Assembly (NCBI GenBank): GCA_902728285.1
Contig: CACVBU010000498.1
Coordinates: forward strand, 682,001 to 746,000
Origin: Clytia hemisphaerica
Lineage: Eukaryota; Cnidaria; Hydrozoa; Leptothecata; Clytiidae
Length of the DNA stretch: 64,000 nucleotides
Direction of reading: 5' to 3'
In this document: piece after piece, positions 1 to 12,714 of the stretch
Position numbering within the stretch: position 1 is the first letter of the stretch
How the letters are laid out: each line of letters opens with the position of its first letter
Notes under the pieces: model-generated
Told to the model about the DNA's origin: nothing
Seen by the model: the letters and a program-made list of their open reading frames with translations, nothing else
Database searches by the model: none
Position numbers and translations under genes: made by a program

Positions 1-1198
1 CAAATATACATTGACTTTTACGTTCACTGATAAAATAGAAAATTTAGGTTTGTTTTGATGCCTCACCTATTTGAGATAGTGCATAGACCCTGTGGGAATG
101 CGGGGGGGGTAGCTCAAACGAAGCTAAGTAGACTTAACTAAAGACTCCAACTAACTATAAAGTGTTTCCAAAATAACCTCTGTACCTCATGATACCTTTA
201 TTGCTATTAGCTGGTTGCTCAGAAAACCCGGGCAAACTTTTTGTGACGTCATAAATTGAGTGTTTTGTCGTTTTTTTATGGTCAACTTATACTCCAGTAT
301 AGTTGTTAGTTAAACTCGATTGATTATGGTAAAAAATCATTCCTTGTTTTTTCGAACATTCTCGTTATTTGATATTCCTAAATTATTCCTGTTTTACTGT
401 TCGCCAATCTTTCACAATCTACAAGACTGTTGATGAGTAGATATAGTATAATTAGATAATATAACTAATCGTTAATAGTTCCTCAATTAAATGATAATTA
501 TCTACAACGATTTATCGAAGACAGATCGTGATTTTTAGTTCACAGTACGTGTCCAAATAATTGGCTTTAGTGGGGTTCACCCAGTCACAGCTTTTAGTTC
601 ACTCTCATACACCTTTCCCGTAATTCCCTGCGAGGGGCTAGGGAAAATGGGTTTTCAGCTTCTAGCTTTTGATAGCGTACAACATACTAAAATTTGAGAG
701 GACTTTGTTCAACAGAACTTAAGAAAAGCTCAAAAAACCAACTTTCCCTAAGGAAACGCAGGCAAAAACGGGTTTGTTTACCTCCAGAAATCAACGGTGG
801 AGAGCAACAAAATAATGCGCGCGCATCTGTTTTGCAAATTACGTGAAAGGTGTATATCATGTGCAACATCGGAAACATCCCTACCTTTCGTTATAGGCTA
901 CGCTCTATATTCTGAAAAGCTGATGATAAAATGTTGAGAATGTATAATACGGCACACAAAAAAAGTCTTCCCTTTCAATGGATGTTCACTCCATAATCCC
1001 TTCCGACAAAACAGCTTAAAGATTTTTTGTTCCCTTGTCATGTGACGTCACGAATTTGAATGGAGATGTCATCATTATATGTGCTCTCTTTATTTAGAGC
1101 TTTCCTTTTCCAGTTTTATTTTGCCTGCTTTGTTCTATTGGCTAATTCGCTTGATGTATCGATTCATTGTTACTTCATATCATTATAATCGGTGCATG
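1..1198. other. AT-rich stretch, no gene seen
   Basis: Open frames here are short and show no splice-consistent continuation or recognisable protein. A short G run lies near 103-110. I see no RNA gene. Confidence 0.5.
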
Positions 1199-1384
1199 TA
1201 CAGCCATCTCTCTTTAATTCGAATCTCTCTAATTCGAATTTTTCTGTTATTCGAACTAAAATATTGGTCCCTTCAGCTGGAAGGTGGTTTCCCCGTTTAA
1301 ATTACTCTCTGAGTAATTCCTATCTTTCTCTAATCCGAATAAATTTTTTGGTCCTTTGAAGATCGAGCTAGAGAGAGTCAACTA
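1199..1384. mobile_element. TA-flanked inverted-repeat element built on the word ATTCGAA
   Basis: The segment repeats CTCTCTAATTCGAAT-like words several times (about 1210-1260 and again near 1330). It ends in a block that reads, reverse-complemented, TATAGTTGACTCTCTC and so mirrors the degenerate left end TACAGCCATCTCTC. Both ends abut TA, the usual target of Tc1/mariner/pogo transposons. It has no coding capacity and is probably a non-autonomous element. The left end is eroded, so the boundary is approximate. Confidence 0.4.
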
Positions 1385-3086
1385 TATGTCCTTGTATGGG
1401 TTTCTTTGTTCGTAAATAGTGATGGTGTTTTAAATTCAAAATCGAGAGCTTTGATCAAATTGACGTCGGCTCGCGTTTGCAACACCTTCAAATTGGAAAG
1501 CCATGATGATACTCTCTGATGGCAGAGCTCAGATGGTCGTCAATGATGTAATCAGACAGGATCTGCGCTGGCTTGTTTTGATTCTTGAGAAATTTATGGT
1601 GTGAAAATATTTGTTATTGATAATTTTAGTTGAAAATATTAATGGACCACGAAAATCTCCCTAAAACACTGATTAGAGCGACATGTTTTGTTTTGAGGGT
1701 TTCCGCAGTCACGTAAACAAATCCAGAAAGGGAACGTTTGTTTTGATTTACAATCTATTTTGGTCTTAAAGACGAACTCTATACAACACTATATCTTATT
1801 GATAAAAAAAATCTATATAAAGCTGAGATAAAAATTAGCAGATCTTCAAAGGTTGCTCAGGCTTTTTGAATCTCTCATTTGAAACACCTCGTTAGTTTCA
1901 GGTTTATTGGACTTATTTTAAGACGCTTTTAACTTAAGTAAAACTATTACTGAAACGTACTTTCTAACCATTGCAGTAGCAGTAGATTTAAAAGAAAATT
2001 CAAACTCGTTGCAAAAAGGAACCGTATTTTATTCTCAACAAAGCAGAAATTTTCGTCGAATATGGTATAAAATTGTTCGAATAGTTTTATAAGATTTCTG
2101 TAGTTCATTTCTCAATCTGTTCGTATTTCGTTAGGCTGATGGTGCTAATTGCATTAAGTAGCTCAGGAGCCTTGATATCTTTGATCAGAGTGAGCAAGTT
2201 GTGATAGAGATCTGTAAATCTTAATTAAGATTATATATATCTTAGTGTTGAAATCTTTTAATGATAACAAGATGTCTGCTGCCTTTTATTTAAATTGGTA
2301 TAAAAGATTTTGATTACAATTCGATCTGATATTCGAGTGATCGAGTTAGATAGTAACCAGGCGATTACCTTTGGCTGTACATGCAATATTTTTGTAATCT
2401 TAGTGTACCTTGTTTTATATTCTTCAGTCCTCGATACAATATCAAACATTGCTGGTTTGGGTGCGAGTTTGCTTTGGTTAATGACGTCAAATTTGATGAA
2501 GTCATTACAATACACTAATATGGTCAAATACTAACGTCTTGATTCGAAAATAATATATTCGAACTTGACCCTCTTGTAGAGTTTATCGATCTATTATTTG
2601 GATATGTGAACTTGTTATTGCTCGGATGTCTACAGGTCTACAGGCTGTTTTAGTTATGAGATACAAATGAAATATTAGTATGTTGGTATGGACATCAACA
2701 ACACTTTCCCCGAGGCTTTAACCCTGTCTATCATCTCTCATCGGTTACGCACTTCCATTGCTATGACGTTGGTTTCATTCAGAGTTTCATGTCAGGGAGA
2801 TCTCTACATATATTAAAATATTTTTAACATATTCCCCAATGTTTTTCTAACGTGAGACTGAGAGAGGAAAATGGTGAAATATGCATACAGTATTCTCTCA
2901 ACCTTTGTTTTCCTAGGTGCTTTAATAATGGTTCCTCACACCCCAGTTATTTGTCAAACAAATGGATCATGAAGCAATTCTTCTCCCAAATAGAAGCAAT
3001 GTATTTGTTTTTGGCGAACGATTAAGTAGTCACTTCTAATCGCCTTTACTGAGTTACAGTTTACTCAATTTGCCCTGTCTTTGCTG
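1385..3086. other. AT-rich stretch, no gene seen
   Basis: Only short open frames on both strands, several of which are antisense shadows of each other (2258-2534). No exon-like frame with matching splice sites and no clear repeat was found. Confidence 0.5.
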
Positions 3087-3374
3087 TACAAGTTTTTTTT
3101 AAAGAACATCCAAAATTTTTGAAGCCTTCAAATGTTCTTAACTTTTCGGGTTTCAAGCTAGGCTGCACGCATCCCCTCTGATATGATTTGATATAGGCTT
3201 GAAAATGTTCTTAACATGTTCTTATTTTCACCATTTTTTGAGTATTTTTGTCCATTTTCCTGAGAAAACAGGTGTTTTAGAGCCCACGAAGCCTTAAATG
3301 TTATTAACTTGTTCTTAAGATTTTGCCCACCGAAGCCTTATGTTCTTATATAGTTTGTTCTAAAAAAACGTGTA
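3087..3374. mobile_element. AAGAACA-word MITE, copy 1
   Basis: It begins TACAAGTTTTTTTTAAAGAAC and ends TAAAAAAACGTGTA, with TA at both outer edges. The interior repeats ATGTTCTTAAC words between GAAGCCTT spacers. It belongs to the same family as 5031-5190, 22740-22995 and 24849-25043. There is no coding capacity. TA edges suggest mobilisation by a Tc1/mariner-type transposase, which is an inference. Confidence 0.65.
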
Positions 3375-5030
3375 GTTGTAAATCTTAAGGTGGTGATTTT
3401 TGTTTGATTTTAGCTTTTGTAATTGACTTTAGAAGTTAGTGTGAACATGGTCTCATTAAATGGGTCTCCAAATCATGGAAATAGATTCTCGTATGGTTTG
3501 TCTTGATTGGTGAAATTCTTGGCTTGTATAAATTTGGAAAATTCTACTTGAAATGAAAAAGGGAGAAAAATACCTTTTGCACTTTCTCATCCCTCAAAAT
3601 GACGTCAAAAAAATGCTTTCTCTGAATAAGGAATGTTTACATTTCATTTACCCTCGTTGCGTTTGTTTACTTTTCTCTAAAAAAGTAGACATGAATCTAC
3701 CAAGAACATTTCCCAGAATGCTTAGCCCTTGAACTTTTCAACCTAAGACTTTTAAATCCAAAGTGATGAAACTTCTTCTGGCTGAGCGTGGAGATCTATG
3801 GGTAATCAAATTTTCACAAACACAACTTGTCACAATTATCGGTTTGTTTTGAGATTTCATTTTATAAATATGATTTACAGGAATCCTCAATCTTCATGTT
3901 CTTACAATAGAGTATAGAGGTTCATTGTGTCATATGCAGAGCATCGGATTTCATTGGCAGTCGTTCAAGTCAAATACCTAAACCTACGTACATATTTAGA
4001 AAGAGAGATATCTTATTTTCAGTTTAGTCCGATCTTTCTTGATGGAAATGGAAGTGGCGATTTTGTTGAGAGTTAAAAACTCGGTGGTGTATTTAGGGGT
4101 GTTCATAATTTTTAGTGAAATTGAGTAAAAATTTTGGACGAAGATATTCTCACTACAACACTGAAACTGGTTTAAACGATTCTTTTTTCTACTAGTAAAG
4201 TTGTTGCAATTTGAGTGATCGATTGATCTCACAGCTAGATCTTATATATCTATTATCGTGAAAAAATTAATCCTATCTGAGCAATGGTATGATGCTGGGA
4301 GGCGTGACTGTTTTACGTATTGCAACAAATCAACTCATTCTGCTAAATTTCATTTTTGCAGAAATCTGAAATCCTCCGTGTTCACGAAATAACGTCAATT
4401 GACATTTTGAAGAAAATCACTTTCTTGCATATAGGTGCGTCATAGGCTCAGTTAATTGCTGATCGTTTTAATTGATCTCTTTTTAATGAACAAACTGTGT
4501 ATGAAGTGGTCTCTGGTATAAAGTAATATTTAATTGACAAGCAGTTAATCTCAATGCTTCACCCTGGCTTTGCTGGTATTTTGAATCAGTTTTTTGATTG
4601 ATTGAAAATGGTTTTATTTTGTTTAACTGGTTTGTAATGAGTCCTCAAACCCTTTAAAGACCTTGTTATTGCTGGTCATTCGTATGACAAGTTTAAGTTT
4701 GTTTTTCTCGCCTTGTGATTTCATTATGTTGTGTTTGTTTTGATCAGGTATAGTTGGTTGTATAAACTTCACGTAAGGTGTTTGGGAAACACTTGAAAAT
4801 ACTGATACTTTGTCACTTTGTCACAATATATTGTGATGTATCAAGAAAACAGTGTATCATTTTCTTGCGAATTCTAGGTTTGAGTTTGGACAAATTGTTT
4901 TCATTTTCACTGTATCAAATAGATTCAATCACCTTCATTGTTGCTGCTGTTGCTTTGAAATATGTCCAAGGGCTTTCTAAATTTGAGGACACAAAACCCA
5001 ATGCCAGCTGGGATCGTAGTCAGTTCTTGG
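3375..5030. other. AT-rich stretch, no gene seen
   Basis: No exon-like reading frame, RNA gene or clear repeat. The longest frame (4778-5116) runs into the adjacent MITE and is not a credible gene. Confidence 0.5.
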
Positions 5031-5190
5031 TACACGTTTTTTATAAGGGCGTCCAAAAGTTTTTTAAGCGTTCGGATATTCTTAACTTTTTGAGTTTTAA
5101 GCCTAAAAATTCTTAAAATGTTCTTATTTTCACCATTTTGTGAACAAAGCCTTATGTTCTTATATAGCTTGTTCTTATAAAAAACGTGTA
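5031..5190. mobile_element. AAGAACA-word MITE, copy 2 (short)
   Basis: Begins TACACGTTTTTTATAAG and ends TTCTTATAAAAAACGTGTA, an almost perfect terminal inverted repeat bounded by TA. The interior carries GTTCTTA words and the GCCTTATGTTCTTATATAG block also seen near the right end of copies 1 and 3. At 160 bp it is the shortest AAGAACA-word copy, so it is probably internally deleted. Confidence 0.7.
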
Positions 5191-7470
5191 GTTAGTGTTC
5201 TGTCCCAGTACCTTTTGAATTGGCGATCTGGAGTTATATCTGCTATGATCCACCAACTACAATTATTGGTTATCAGTGATAATCTCTAGGATTTCTTTCT
5301 CTTTTCGAAGACATTCGTCATGGTGTTTCTTGTAATTCATACTTTTCTATGGGGATTTCTCCTAATCCTTTGGAAAATGGATACTTGATTCTCGTTTTAC
5401 TAGACAAATATGAGAGGATTTCTTCAACCATGATATGGTACATCAAAAATGTGATTTGAGCAGTCTGTTGAAAGATTTTATTTAGCCTATGGTTTTGATT
5501 ACTTACACTCTTTTTAAAAAGTGCAATTTTATAAGAACAAAAAGCTCAAAAACTTATAATTTGAGATCTTTCTTGAGCTTTTCTCATAAAAAAGCGTATT
5601 GGATAGCCTTGGTTATTTTGATTTTAAAGCCGTATCTGAAGGACTTTGAAAAAAATTCTCATCTGAGGGGGGTTAGCTTTTAGATTAAGATGATAAGGGT
5701 CAAGAAAAATATGTGAGCTAGCCTCAGGAAGTTGTGATGAAAATGTGTTGTGCATTTAAGAGTCCATTTGTTTTTGGTTATATATATACCTCCGATTTGA
5801 TGACCGATTTTAAATACTTTTATTTGCTGTAAACTGAAGGCGTTTGAGTAGGGTTAGATGGAGAATGTCAGAGATTAGTTTTGTCTGAGGCACCTCAGTC
5901 TTTTTAGAGATTTTAATGAGAGTTTGTTGAGTCATTAAAGAGAAAACCCGGCACTAGGAAATGAATCGTTTCGAATCAATGATTTCCGAAAAGCTTCCTT
6001 AAAATTATAAAATCATGTCTCAAAATCAATCTCTCTTCTTGACTGCAGTGTCAAAACCAGTCTTTCTTACATAGACAAATCACTCGCGTACAGAATTTTT
6101 ATAGAGGCATCAGGCAGGAATATTTTATTAAGTTTTGAGGCTTAAAATGTCAAAAATGGGTTTTAAGAAGGAAGAGATTATGAGACTTAGAAATAACATT
6201 TCATTTTGTCGGAGAATACTTTCCTTTTCAAAACTGGCTTTTTTTTCAAATGATATTTTAATGTTTTGGTTATTTTTGTGTCGTGTTGTGGCTAGTGTTC
6301 TCTTAGAAAGAAAATTTTCAAGGTCTTTTCTCGACTGTTATGTAACGTTCATTATTGGTATATTATGCACCAGTCCTCGATTTCCTTCAAATCCGTTTGT
6401 TATGCTTTGGGCAAGCGTTTGGCTGTGGTTAAATGATCAAATTGACTCTCCATATCACGAGCGCATTTTCTCGCCCATCAGCTCACCAAGCTGTCCTCTC
6501 TCGAACTCCGTTAGTGAGTTAGATTTAACGAGAAGGGTTGTTTGGAAAAAATGTGCTCATATTAAAAGAAGTGTTAAGTTTATGGAAGGTATTGTATCAA
6601 TATTTTCGAGCTTTTCTTATTTAGACGATCTGAACCTGAACTAGAAGTGGTAGCGTCGCGGCATGGGAGAGGCATGCGAAACTTTTCTCCCGTGTTAGTT
6701 AAGCTACCACTCTTCTGATATAGAAGAACTTTTTCATAATTTTAATCACTTTTGGAAATGATTTCTTTCAGACGGCCCTTTTCTTTATCAAGATATTGTG
6801 GAATTTTGGAAGGAAATCCATTTCACAACGAGAGGTTTATAGTGTCTATGTTAATTTTTTGGAAAGTTCGTCATTCTGTCAAAAAACGTAGAAATTTAGA
6901 GTTGTGAAGTCTGAAGGAAGTCGATTGATCATGAAGAATGAAATTTGAAGAAAGTACAAAGATCCATATGTTCTTTTTCCTTTCTTAAATATTTTCTACT
7001 TGAGGTCAGTAGTTCGGTCGACAAAGCTCTTAAAACCTGTAAAACCAAGAACTTAAAACTGAAAAAAGGTTTTGCTTTTTGTTTGCTATTTGTTTGCTAT
7101 TTGTCTGTTTAAATCTTGATATACAATCTGATTAATTTGAAATTCTTTATGGTTTAGTTTTCGTCAAGACCGAAAGCTTTGCCTCTTAACCTTCCTGGTT
7201 TCAAGATTTGATAAACGTATCAATTAGAATGCTTAATCTAATGTGGGTCTAGAGTAGATCTATATATTCTAACATTAATAGACATTAGTTAGATAGACTG
7301 GAGTCGTTTATAATGCGTGTAATACAGTAGTATAGGCGTTATATGATAATACGAATATTGTTGCGGGATTTAGTTTGTATAGACTAAAATTGTTCCCTCC
7401 ATTACTTTTTGCTTTATTTCTACTATGTCTGAATTAGTCGTCTAACTTGCTAGACTATTAGTTAGACGAT
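5191..7470. other. AT-rich stretch, no supported gene
   Basis: The frame at 6135-6644 is 169 codons but has a composition typical of chance frames in AT-rich DNA (rich in F, L, S), and no donor or acceptor links it to another exon. No repeats or RNA genes were recognised. Confidence 0.4.
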
Positions 7471-7476
7471 GTTATC

Positions 7477-7484
7477 GCGGGAAA
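7477..7484 (+). promoter_or_regulatory. E2F-like site GCGGGAAA
   Basis: GCGGGAAA matches the reverse complement of the E2F core TTTCCCGC and lies about 145 bp before the ATG at 7628. A lone 8-mer is weak evidence. It is recorded because a short coding-like frame follows. Confidence 0.2.
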
Positions 7485-7627
7485 ATTCCTATCATTTTGC
7501 TTGAGCGCCGATGCCGTAAATGTTTCCAAATTTCGAAACATTTTCCTTTGTCCATACTTCCCACGTTTTGTTTGAGTTTGAAGAGTATTGAATTCATCTG
7601 ATTATTTCGCTTTCGGGTTTCAAAAAA

Positions 7628-7840
7628 ATGGCGACCATCACACCGATTATATTACCTAACGATATTAGATTTTCGCTTCGTGCGATGGATAAGGAAAAAG
7701 GCCTTTCCTCGCCAGACCCTTGCTATATAGTATCAACGTGTGAAAGGCTTACAGCAGACTATTCATCTTTCAAACTGGAACTTTACAAAGAGATTGGGAT
7801 CGAGTTAAATATAGGGTCGAATAAATTCAAATACATTTAA
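7628..7840 (+). CDS. Small open frame, possible first exon, product unknown
   Basis: A 70-codon frame opens at an ATG in a good animal context (AAAAAAATGGCG). Its composition is more protein-like than surrounding frames: mixed polar and hydrophobic residues, with Pro and Cys (SSPDPCYIVSTCERL in the middle). I recognise no domain. It could be a tiny gene, or the first exon of a longer one, perhaps the gene at 16.7 kb. I could not find a strong in-frame donor (candidates GTATCA at about 7728 and GTGTGA at about 7737 are poor). It may equally be chance. Confidence 0.25.
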   Translation: MATITPIILPNDIRFSLRAMDKEKGLSSPDPCYIVSTCERLTADYSSFKLELYKEIGIELNIGSNKFKYI

Positions 7841-10800
7841 CATCATTCGACATTGATTAAATCTGTCGGTAACTTCCTTTGTTCGTTCGATGTCTGGGCG
7901 TTTTTTAGACTCATCAAATCTGCTACGCGACGCGAATTTACGAAGGGAAGTGAGGGTTTTTTTTATCTTCCCCATGGTCTATTTTCAATTTTCTGCGAAC
8001 GTCTCCCCTTATTTATCCAAGTTTAAATCGATCGATCTTTTTTCATGATTAACACTTTATTTAAATCATTTTCATACATATAAAATAATGAAGATAAAAA
8101 TATTATGATTCGATCGTGATTTCACGCTATCTTATGATGATGTCATAAGGATTTTGACGTCATCGGTGTTTGAAGCCAAAACAAAAATCTTCCAAAATAT
8201 CAAATATAAAAAATTTTGCAAAACATGAAAGTATCAAATAGAAACGTGCTACTCCCTAACCGCGGACGCGACTCAATGTTCATTCTTGATTTAGGTTTAT
8301 TTTAAAAAATAGGGGAAATATCGGTAAAAATTTCTCGAAGAGTCGCAAAAAACCATAGAATAATATATAGTGCTAATCAATCAACCATAAACTGAAACTT
8401 AGAAAAAGCACAGACGTATTTGAAATTCTCAAGAAGAAGAGGGGAGCAAAATAAACCATATTAGAAAATGATTGATTTTAAAAATTAATTTATTCCATCC
8501 TTTTTTTGAAAATTTAGGAAGTCCTGTTATTTTGACTGCCTCAAAATGGATCCGTAAACCAACATTTTGTTTTGAAAACGAGATATCAAGATTTTCTTTC
8601 ATTATGTTAGACATAGCATTAGCTTTTTGGTTTTGTTGCTGTATTGGCTGTTAGTGTATGGGTCCTCTATTTTTCTTGGTGATAAGGTGTTTCTAAAAAC
8701 CTCCATTAATCCATCAACGGTTGTGTTTATTATAGCTGCGTATCGGTGAGATCAAATTGTTGGAACTTTCCTATGTACTTCAAGTTTTGGAATACAAGTC
8801 ATCTGTTGGAAAGATATAAAATAGTAGCCAGTAGTAAGAGTTTTGATTTAATGCACTGACGCAGAAGCTTTTCGATAACGTTCCACCGAACTCAAAAGAC
8901 CCGAACACACTACAACTCAACGTCAATTTGGAATAAACAACACTGATTGGTTGCATTACCTAAGACCACGGTATCCTTAAATCTCGTTGTTTCCCTCATG
9001 CTTCTCTCACATCTTGGGTTCCCTCTTTATAGAAATGTTAACTCAATTTTTTACGTACTTCAAACAATGGATAAAATCGTGATGAAAATTGAAGAAATAG
9101 TGAATATATGTTTGGAGGCTATAGAAAATGTTTCCTTGTTTGTCCGCAATTGTATCAATTTCAATGAAGTTTCTTCATTCACGTATTTAGTCAGCCAACA
9201 GCTGATTATTCAAATAGGCTTTTTCCCCATCATCATCAGACCAAAAGTGAAAAAAACATGTTACCCCGATATGCTCATTGCGTAAGCTGTGTTTCCCCGA
9301 TTTCTAAAGTTTATATCCGATCGGGTTAACTTTTAGTGTACTTTTAGCGTGTGTTGTTTTTAGAAAACATAGATGTCGTTTCAAGATGGCGGTTTAAACG
9401 GCTCAGTGTTTTCAGTGTAAATGCAGGAAGTAAATGCATGTTGAAGCTTCAATTTCTGTCATATCTTTTTTATAATGACTTTGAAACTTGGCAAATCAAA
9501 CACATGATTTTCATCAAGGAGATTCTTTTTTATATTTGTTGAAGGTTTAGCAATTTGCTCAAGTTTTTTGGTTTTAAGAATTTCTGCTTTTTGCATAATA
9601 AATAAACATATTTTTCCTGTTTGCCTCTAGCTGTAGGTGGAATTGATCATGTTGTAATGTTATTGGAATATGATAAAGTATAAAAAAGTACAGCTACTGT
9701 CTAAATTTGATAAAGACAGGATGCAATCATGTTTTTGGACTTGGATGTATTTGCCAGTATGGATTTCGTGTAACTAACGGTATACAACTGAAACGTTTTT
9801 GACGCATTGTTTTAAGGGTACTTACAAAGATTGTTTGATTTTCAGTTGGTGTAAAGTAATAATTCCAGCTCGACGTGAATGACTCCATAATCCATTGATT
9901 TTTATATGTTGGCGCATGCGCCTCTTTTCCCATCTTGCACCCTTATTGAAAAATTGAATGCTGGTACAAAAGAAATTTTGCTTGGCGTGAGGCTTGCTGT
10001 ACGGAAAAATATCTTCGGCGCGAGATTTTGTGGAATCCATACTGCACTGGCGTGTTTGGCTACAACAACAGCAGAGGGAGACCATCAAAAATATGTTCTA
10101 GGTTCGCGCAGGCTGTTTGCGTCGGCCAACCAATCCAACCAACTTGGCAGACAAAAATGCTGGAGGAGTCAGAAAATTGTCAGAATTTTTCATCAAGCGA
10201 GCGATATTAAAAACTATACTTTGAAACCATTTTCCAAAAACCTGACTAGATTTACTACCGACCGACTGACTGACTCTATTTTATGAAGATTTTTGACGCA
10301 AACGGAACATATATTTGATTGCCGCCAGAACACTGGATAAAATGACGACCATCACATATTATTTTTTTATTGTTCACACATCTGGATGCAGATTGTGTTT
10401 TGTGACCTTGGCGCATGTTTTGGGCTTTTTTGGTTGGAAACACCCACCTGTTCATAATAGGTAACAAACATCCATGTTAGAGAATGGGTGGACCCGCCCA
10501 TTTGAAACACTATTTTACCATAATTTCATCACCAATCATTAGTCAAATAAATTACTTTGATGCTGTTAAAAGACAATACAGATCCACAAGTGCATTATTT
10601 TAAAGTTTATAATGTCAATTTTTTTTTCGACATTTTCTGTCTGATTTTTACTTTTTTACTTATTTTTTATCAAAAATAAAAAAATAAAATTTTTATACAA
10701 ATTATCATGATATAATATGAACACTACGTGCACTGTAATATGGTTTGTCCATAATAGGGGGTGTCCATAAAAGGGTAACCTACCTTACTAAAATACAGTT

Positions 10801-11002
10801 TCTGTTGAAATTTTATAGAGACTGAACTACTTTTCGCAAAGTTTTTGAGGCAAATTGTGTTTTTCTTGAGTATGTGACTAGCTTAATTGTTAATGGCAGC
10901 CAGTTATACAATTTCTAGAGTGTGAATTTCTAGTAGGAGCACCTGAAGAATTGTGACAAAGTGTTATTAGAATTTGGTCAGGTATACAAAAATTATACCT
11001 GG
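7841..11002. other. No supported gene; GC-richer block near 9.9-10.5 kb
   Basis: Mostly AT-rich sequence. Between about 9900 and 10500 the base composition rises and overlapping open frames occur on both strands (for example 9906-10286 plus, 9822-10088 minus). They shadow each other and no family was recognised. Near 10440-10780 the words GTCCATAATAGG and CCATAAAAGGG recur, which may mark another decayed inverted-repeat element. No RNA genes seen. Confidence 0.4.
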
Positions 11003-11080
11003 TTTAGAAATTTAATAAAGATCAAAACATTTTTCACAAAGTTTAGAAATTTAATAAAAATCAAAACTTTTTTCACAAAG
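11003..11080. repeat. 39-bp tandem duplication
   Basis: Two head-to-tail copies of a 39-bp unit (starting TTTAGAAATTTAATAAA and ending TTTTTCACAAAG) differ at only a few bases. This is a recent small tandem duplication in non-coding DNA. Confidence 0.75.
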
Positions 11081-11530
11081 TTATGCGCCTGCTAGGTTGC
11101 TTAGCCTTTCAAGAAATTTTTTTATAGGGGGCCACAATTATACCTTTAAAATGCATTTCAGGGCGAGTAACACCATTTCCATTTGTTAGAATAGAGATAC
11201 CCCGAAAATATTTGATTTGACCTTAGCAACCTGGTTGCTTATAAAAAAGAAAATGTGTACATACATAACTTTAAAAGGTACCAATAATAAAGGCGGCAAT
11301 ATTACATAATTTTAAGATTGTACGCGTTGTGATCAAAATGATATCATAAGTGCTATCTACTTGTCCATTTACCATTTCGTATTGCATTGTTTTGTTTTGC
11401 TTGGTTATTGTAAACATGCTATTGGAATAAATTTAATGAACTATTATTCAAAAAGAAAACTACTTGTATTTATAAATGTAAATGATTCGTCTATTTGATT
11501 TTTTGATAAAATCTTTGAACAGGTTTATAG
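11081..11530. other. AT-rich stretch, no gene seen
   Basis: No coding frame, repeat or RNA gene recognised. Confidence 0.5.
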
Positions 11531-11900
11531 TGGGGGGCGTACGGCAATCTGGAATCCCGTCATCCCGTAAATTTTTCGAGGAAATCCCGTCATCCCGTGT
11601 TTTTTTTCCGAAAATACCGATCCCGTGAAGAATTTTCGTAAAACCAAGAAAGTTCCTTGGTCAAACTTGATAGTTTGGTAATGTGAACTCCAAAGATTTA
11701 TATCATGACCCTTTATTTGGCAAAAGACGTTTAGCTCACTTATCAACCGTATGATTATGATACGTACGGTTCGAGAAACGTTGTAGAACGAAATCGAGAA
11801 AAAAACCGGAATTCCGACATTACCTATATTACGGTTACGGGAAAGGTGTATTATAACTCTATCAGGGGGGGGGTGTCTCATGCTCAAGGGTCATTCCAGC

Positions 11901-12211
11901 CCCGAAGGGAGGGGGGGTATCTAGGCAAGCGAAGGGTACGGGTATGTGCCGCCCTTAAGGGTACCTTTTTTGGACCTCGAAATCCCGCTAAGGGTCATAA
12001 AATCACAAAATCTAATTTCAGTCATCCTAAGGGTTGTAAAAACAACGGAACCTAATTTCTTGACCCTGAAAAGCCTAAAATTCATGCAAAATAGTCCCAA
12101 AAAAGGTCACAAAATTCACGAAAAATTGGTTTTTCCTCGATTTCAGTCCCTCTCTATAAAGGTCGGTTTTAGTCAGCTCGTCAGCTCGCAGCCCTAGTAC
12201 CCCCTCCCGGG
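11901..12211. mobile_element. AAGGGTC-word G-run element, copy 1
   Basis: It opens with CCCGAAGGGAGGGGGGGTAT and closes with CCCTAGTACCCCCTCCCGGG. It contains GGTATGTGCCGCCCTTAAGG followed by repeated CTAAGGGTC words. It is clearly the same family as 12723-13059. A target duplication is not clear for this copy. Non-coding. Confidence 0.55.
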
Positions 12212-12304
12212 TTCCACCGTTCCAGTCAATGAAGTAGAAGGCTAGAAGTCAATCTCTTTGGAAGGAATTGAAGCCAACAAATCCTACCAAAGTTGCGCGG
12301 CCTA

Positions 12305-12520
12305 GCGCGACCCGCCTGGTTTTTCAACAAATGCCGGATTGAAAGTAAAATTTACCTCCAAAATTTCGAAAAAGTATCACTAAAAAACAAAGAAATCGCT
12401 AGATTCAATCCGTCCTCAAAAATGCGGCGCATTTTTTAATTTAAGGCTTCGCTTTTTCTTTCCTAAGAAAGGTTAAAGATTCTCCTCGGCTTCCCCTAGG
12501 ATCTCTTCTAGCCCCCTACG
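12305..12520 (+). repeat. Dispersed repeat of about 200 bp, copy A
   Basis: Sequence from CGCCTGGTTTTTCAACAAATG through AATGCGGCGCATTTTTTAA to the CTTCTAGCCC region matches 54966-55160 in the same orientation, with many substitutions. The GCGGCGC core and the GCCTGGTTTTT start are the most conserved parts. I see neither tRNA-like A/B boxes nor inverted ends, so its class is unknown. It could be a LINE or SINE tail. Confidence 0.55.
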
Positions 12521-12714
12521 ATTATCTCTGAGAAGCAAGAAGAGAGATACAAAACAAAGGGTTGACCTCAAATATCCAATGTCTAAAGGATCATGATTTC
12601 GAGAACAAAACATCTCATACATCATCTTTCAGTTACATAATACATCACATACAAGACAAAAAATCAGCAATAAATAAAACGGATACGAGATAAAAAAGTA
12701 TAAAAATACTCTAA
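12521..12714. other. Spacer inside the nest
   Basis: AT-rich sequence between the dispersed repeat and the second G-run element. No feature recognised. Confidence 0.4.

Noticed and set aside
6135..6644. 169-codon frame
   Set aside because: Composition is typical of chance frames in AT-rich DNA, with no start context, splice sites or family resemblance.
7200..7480. TAGTCGTCTAAC / GTTAGACGA phrases as a palindromic element
   Set aside because: The matches are short and the outer boundaries cannot be placed.
9906..10286. 126-codon plus frame with counterparts on the other strand
   Set aside because: Overlapping frames on both strands, no recognisable domain and no splice sites in register; probably a GC-richer repeat relic.
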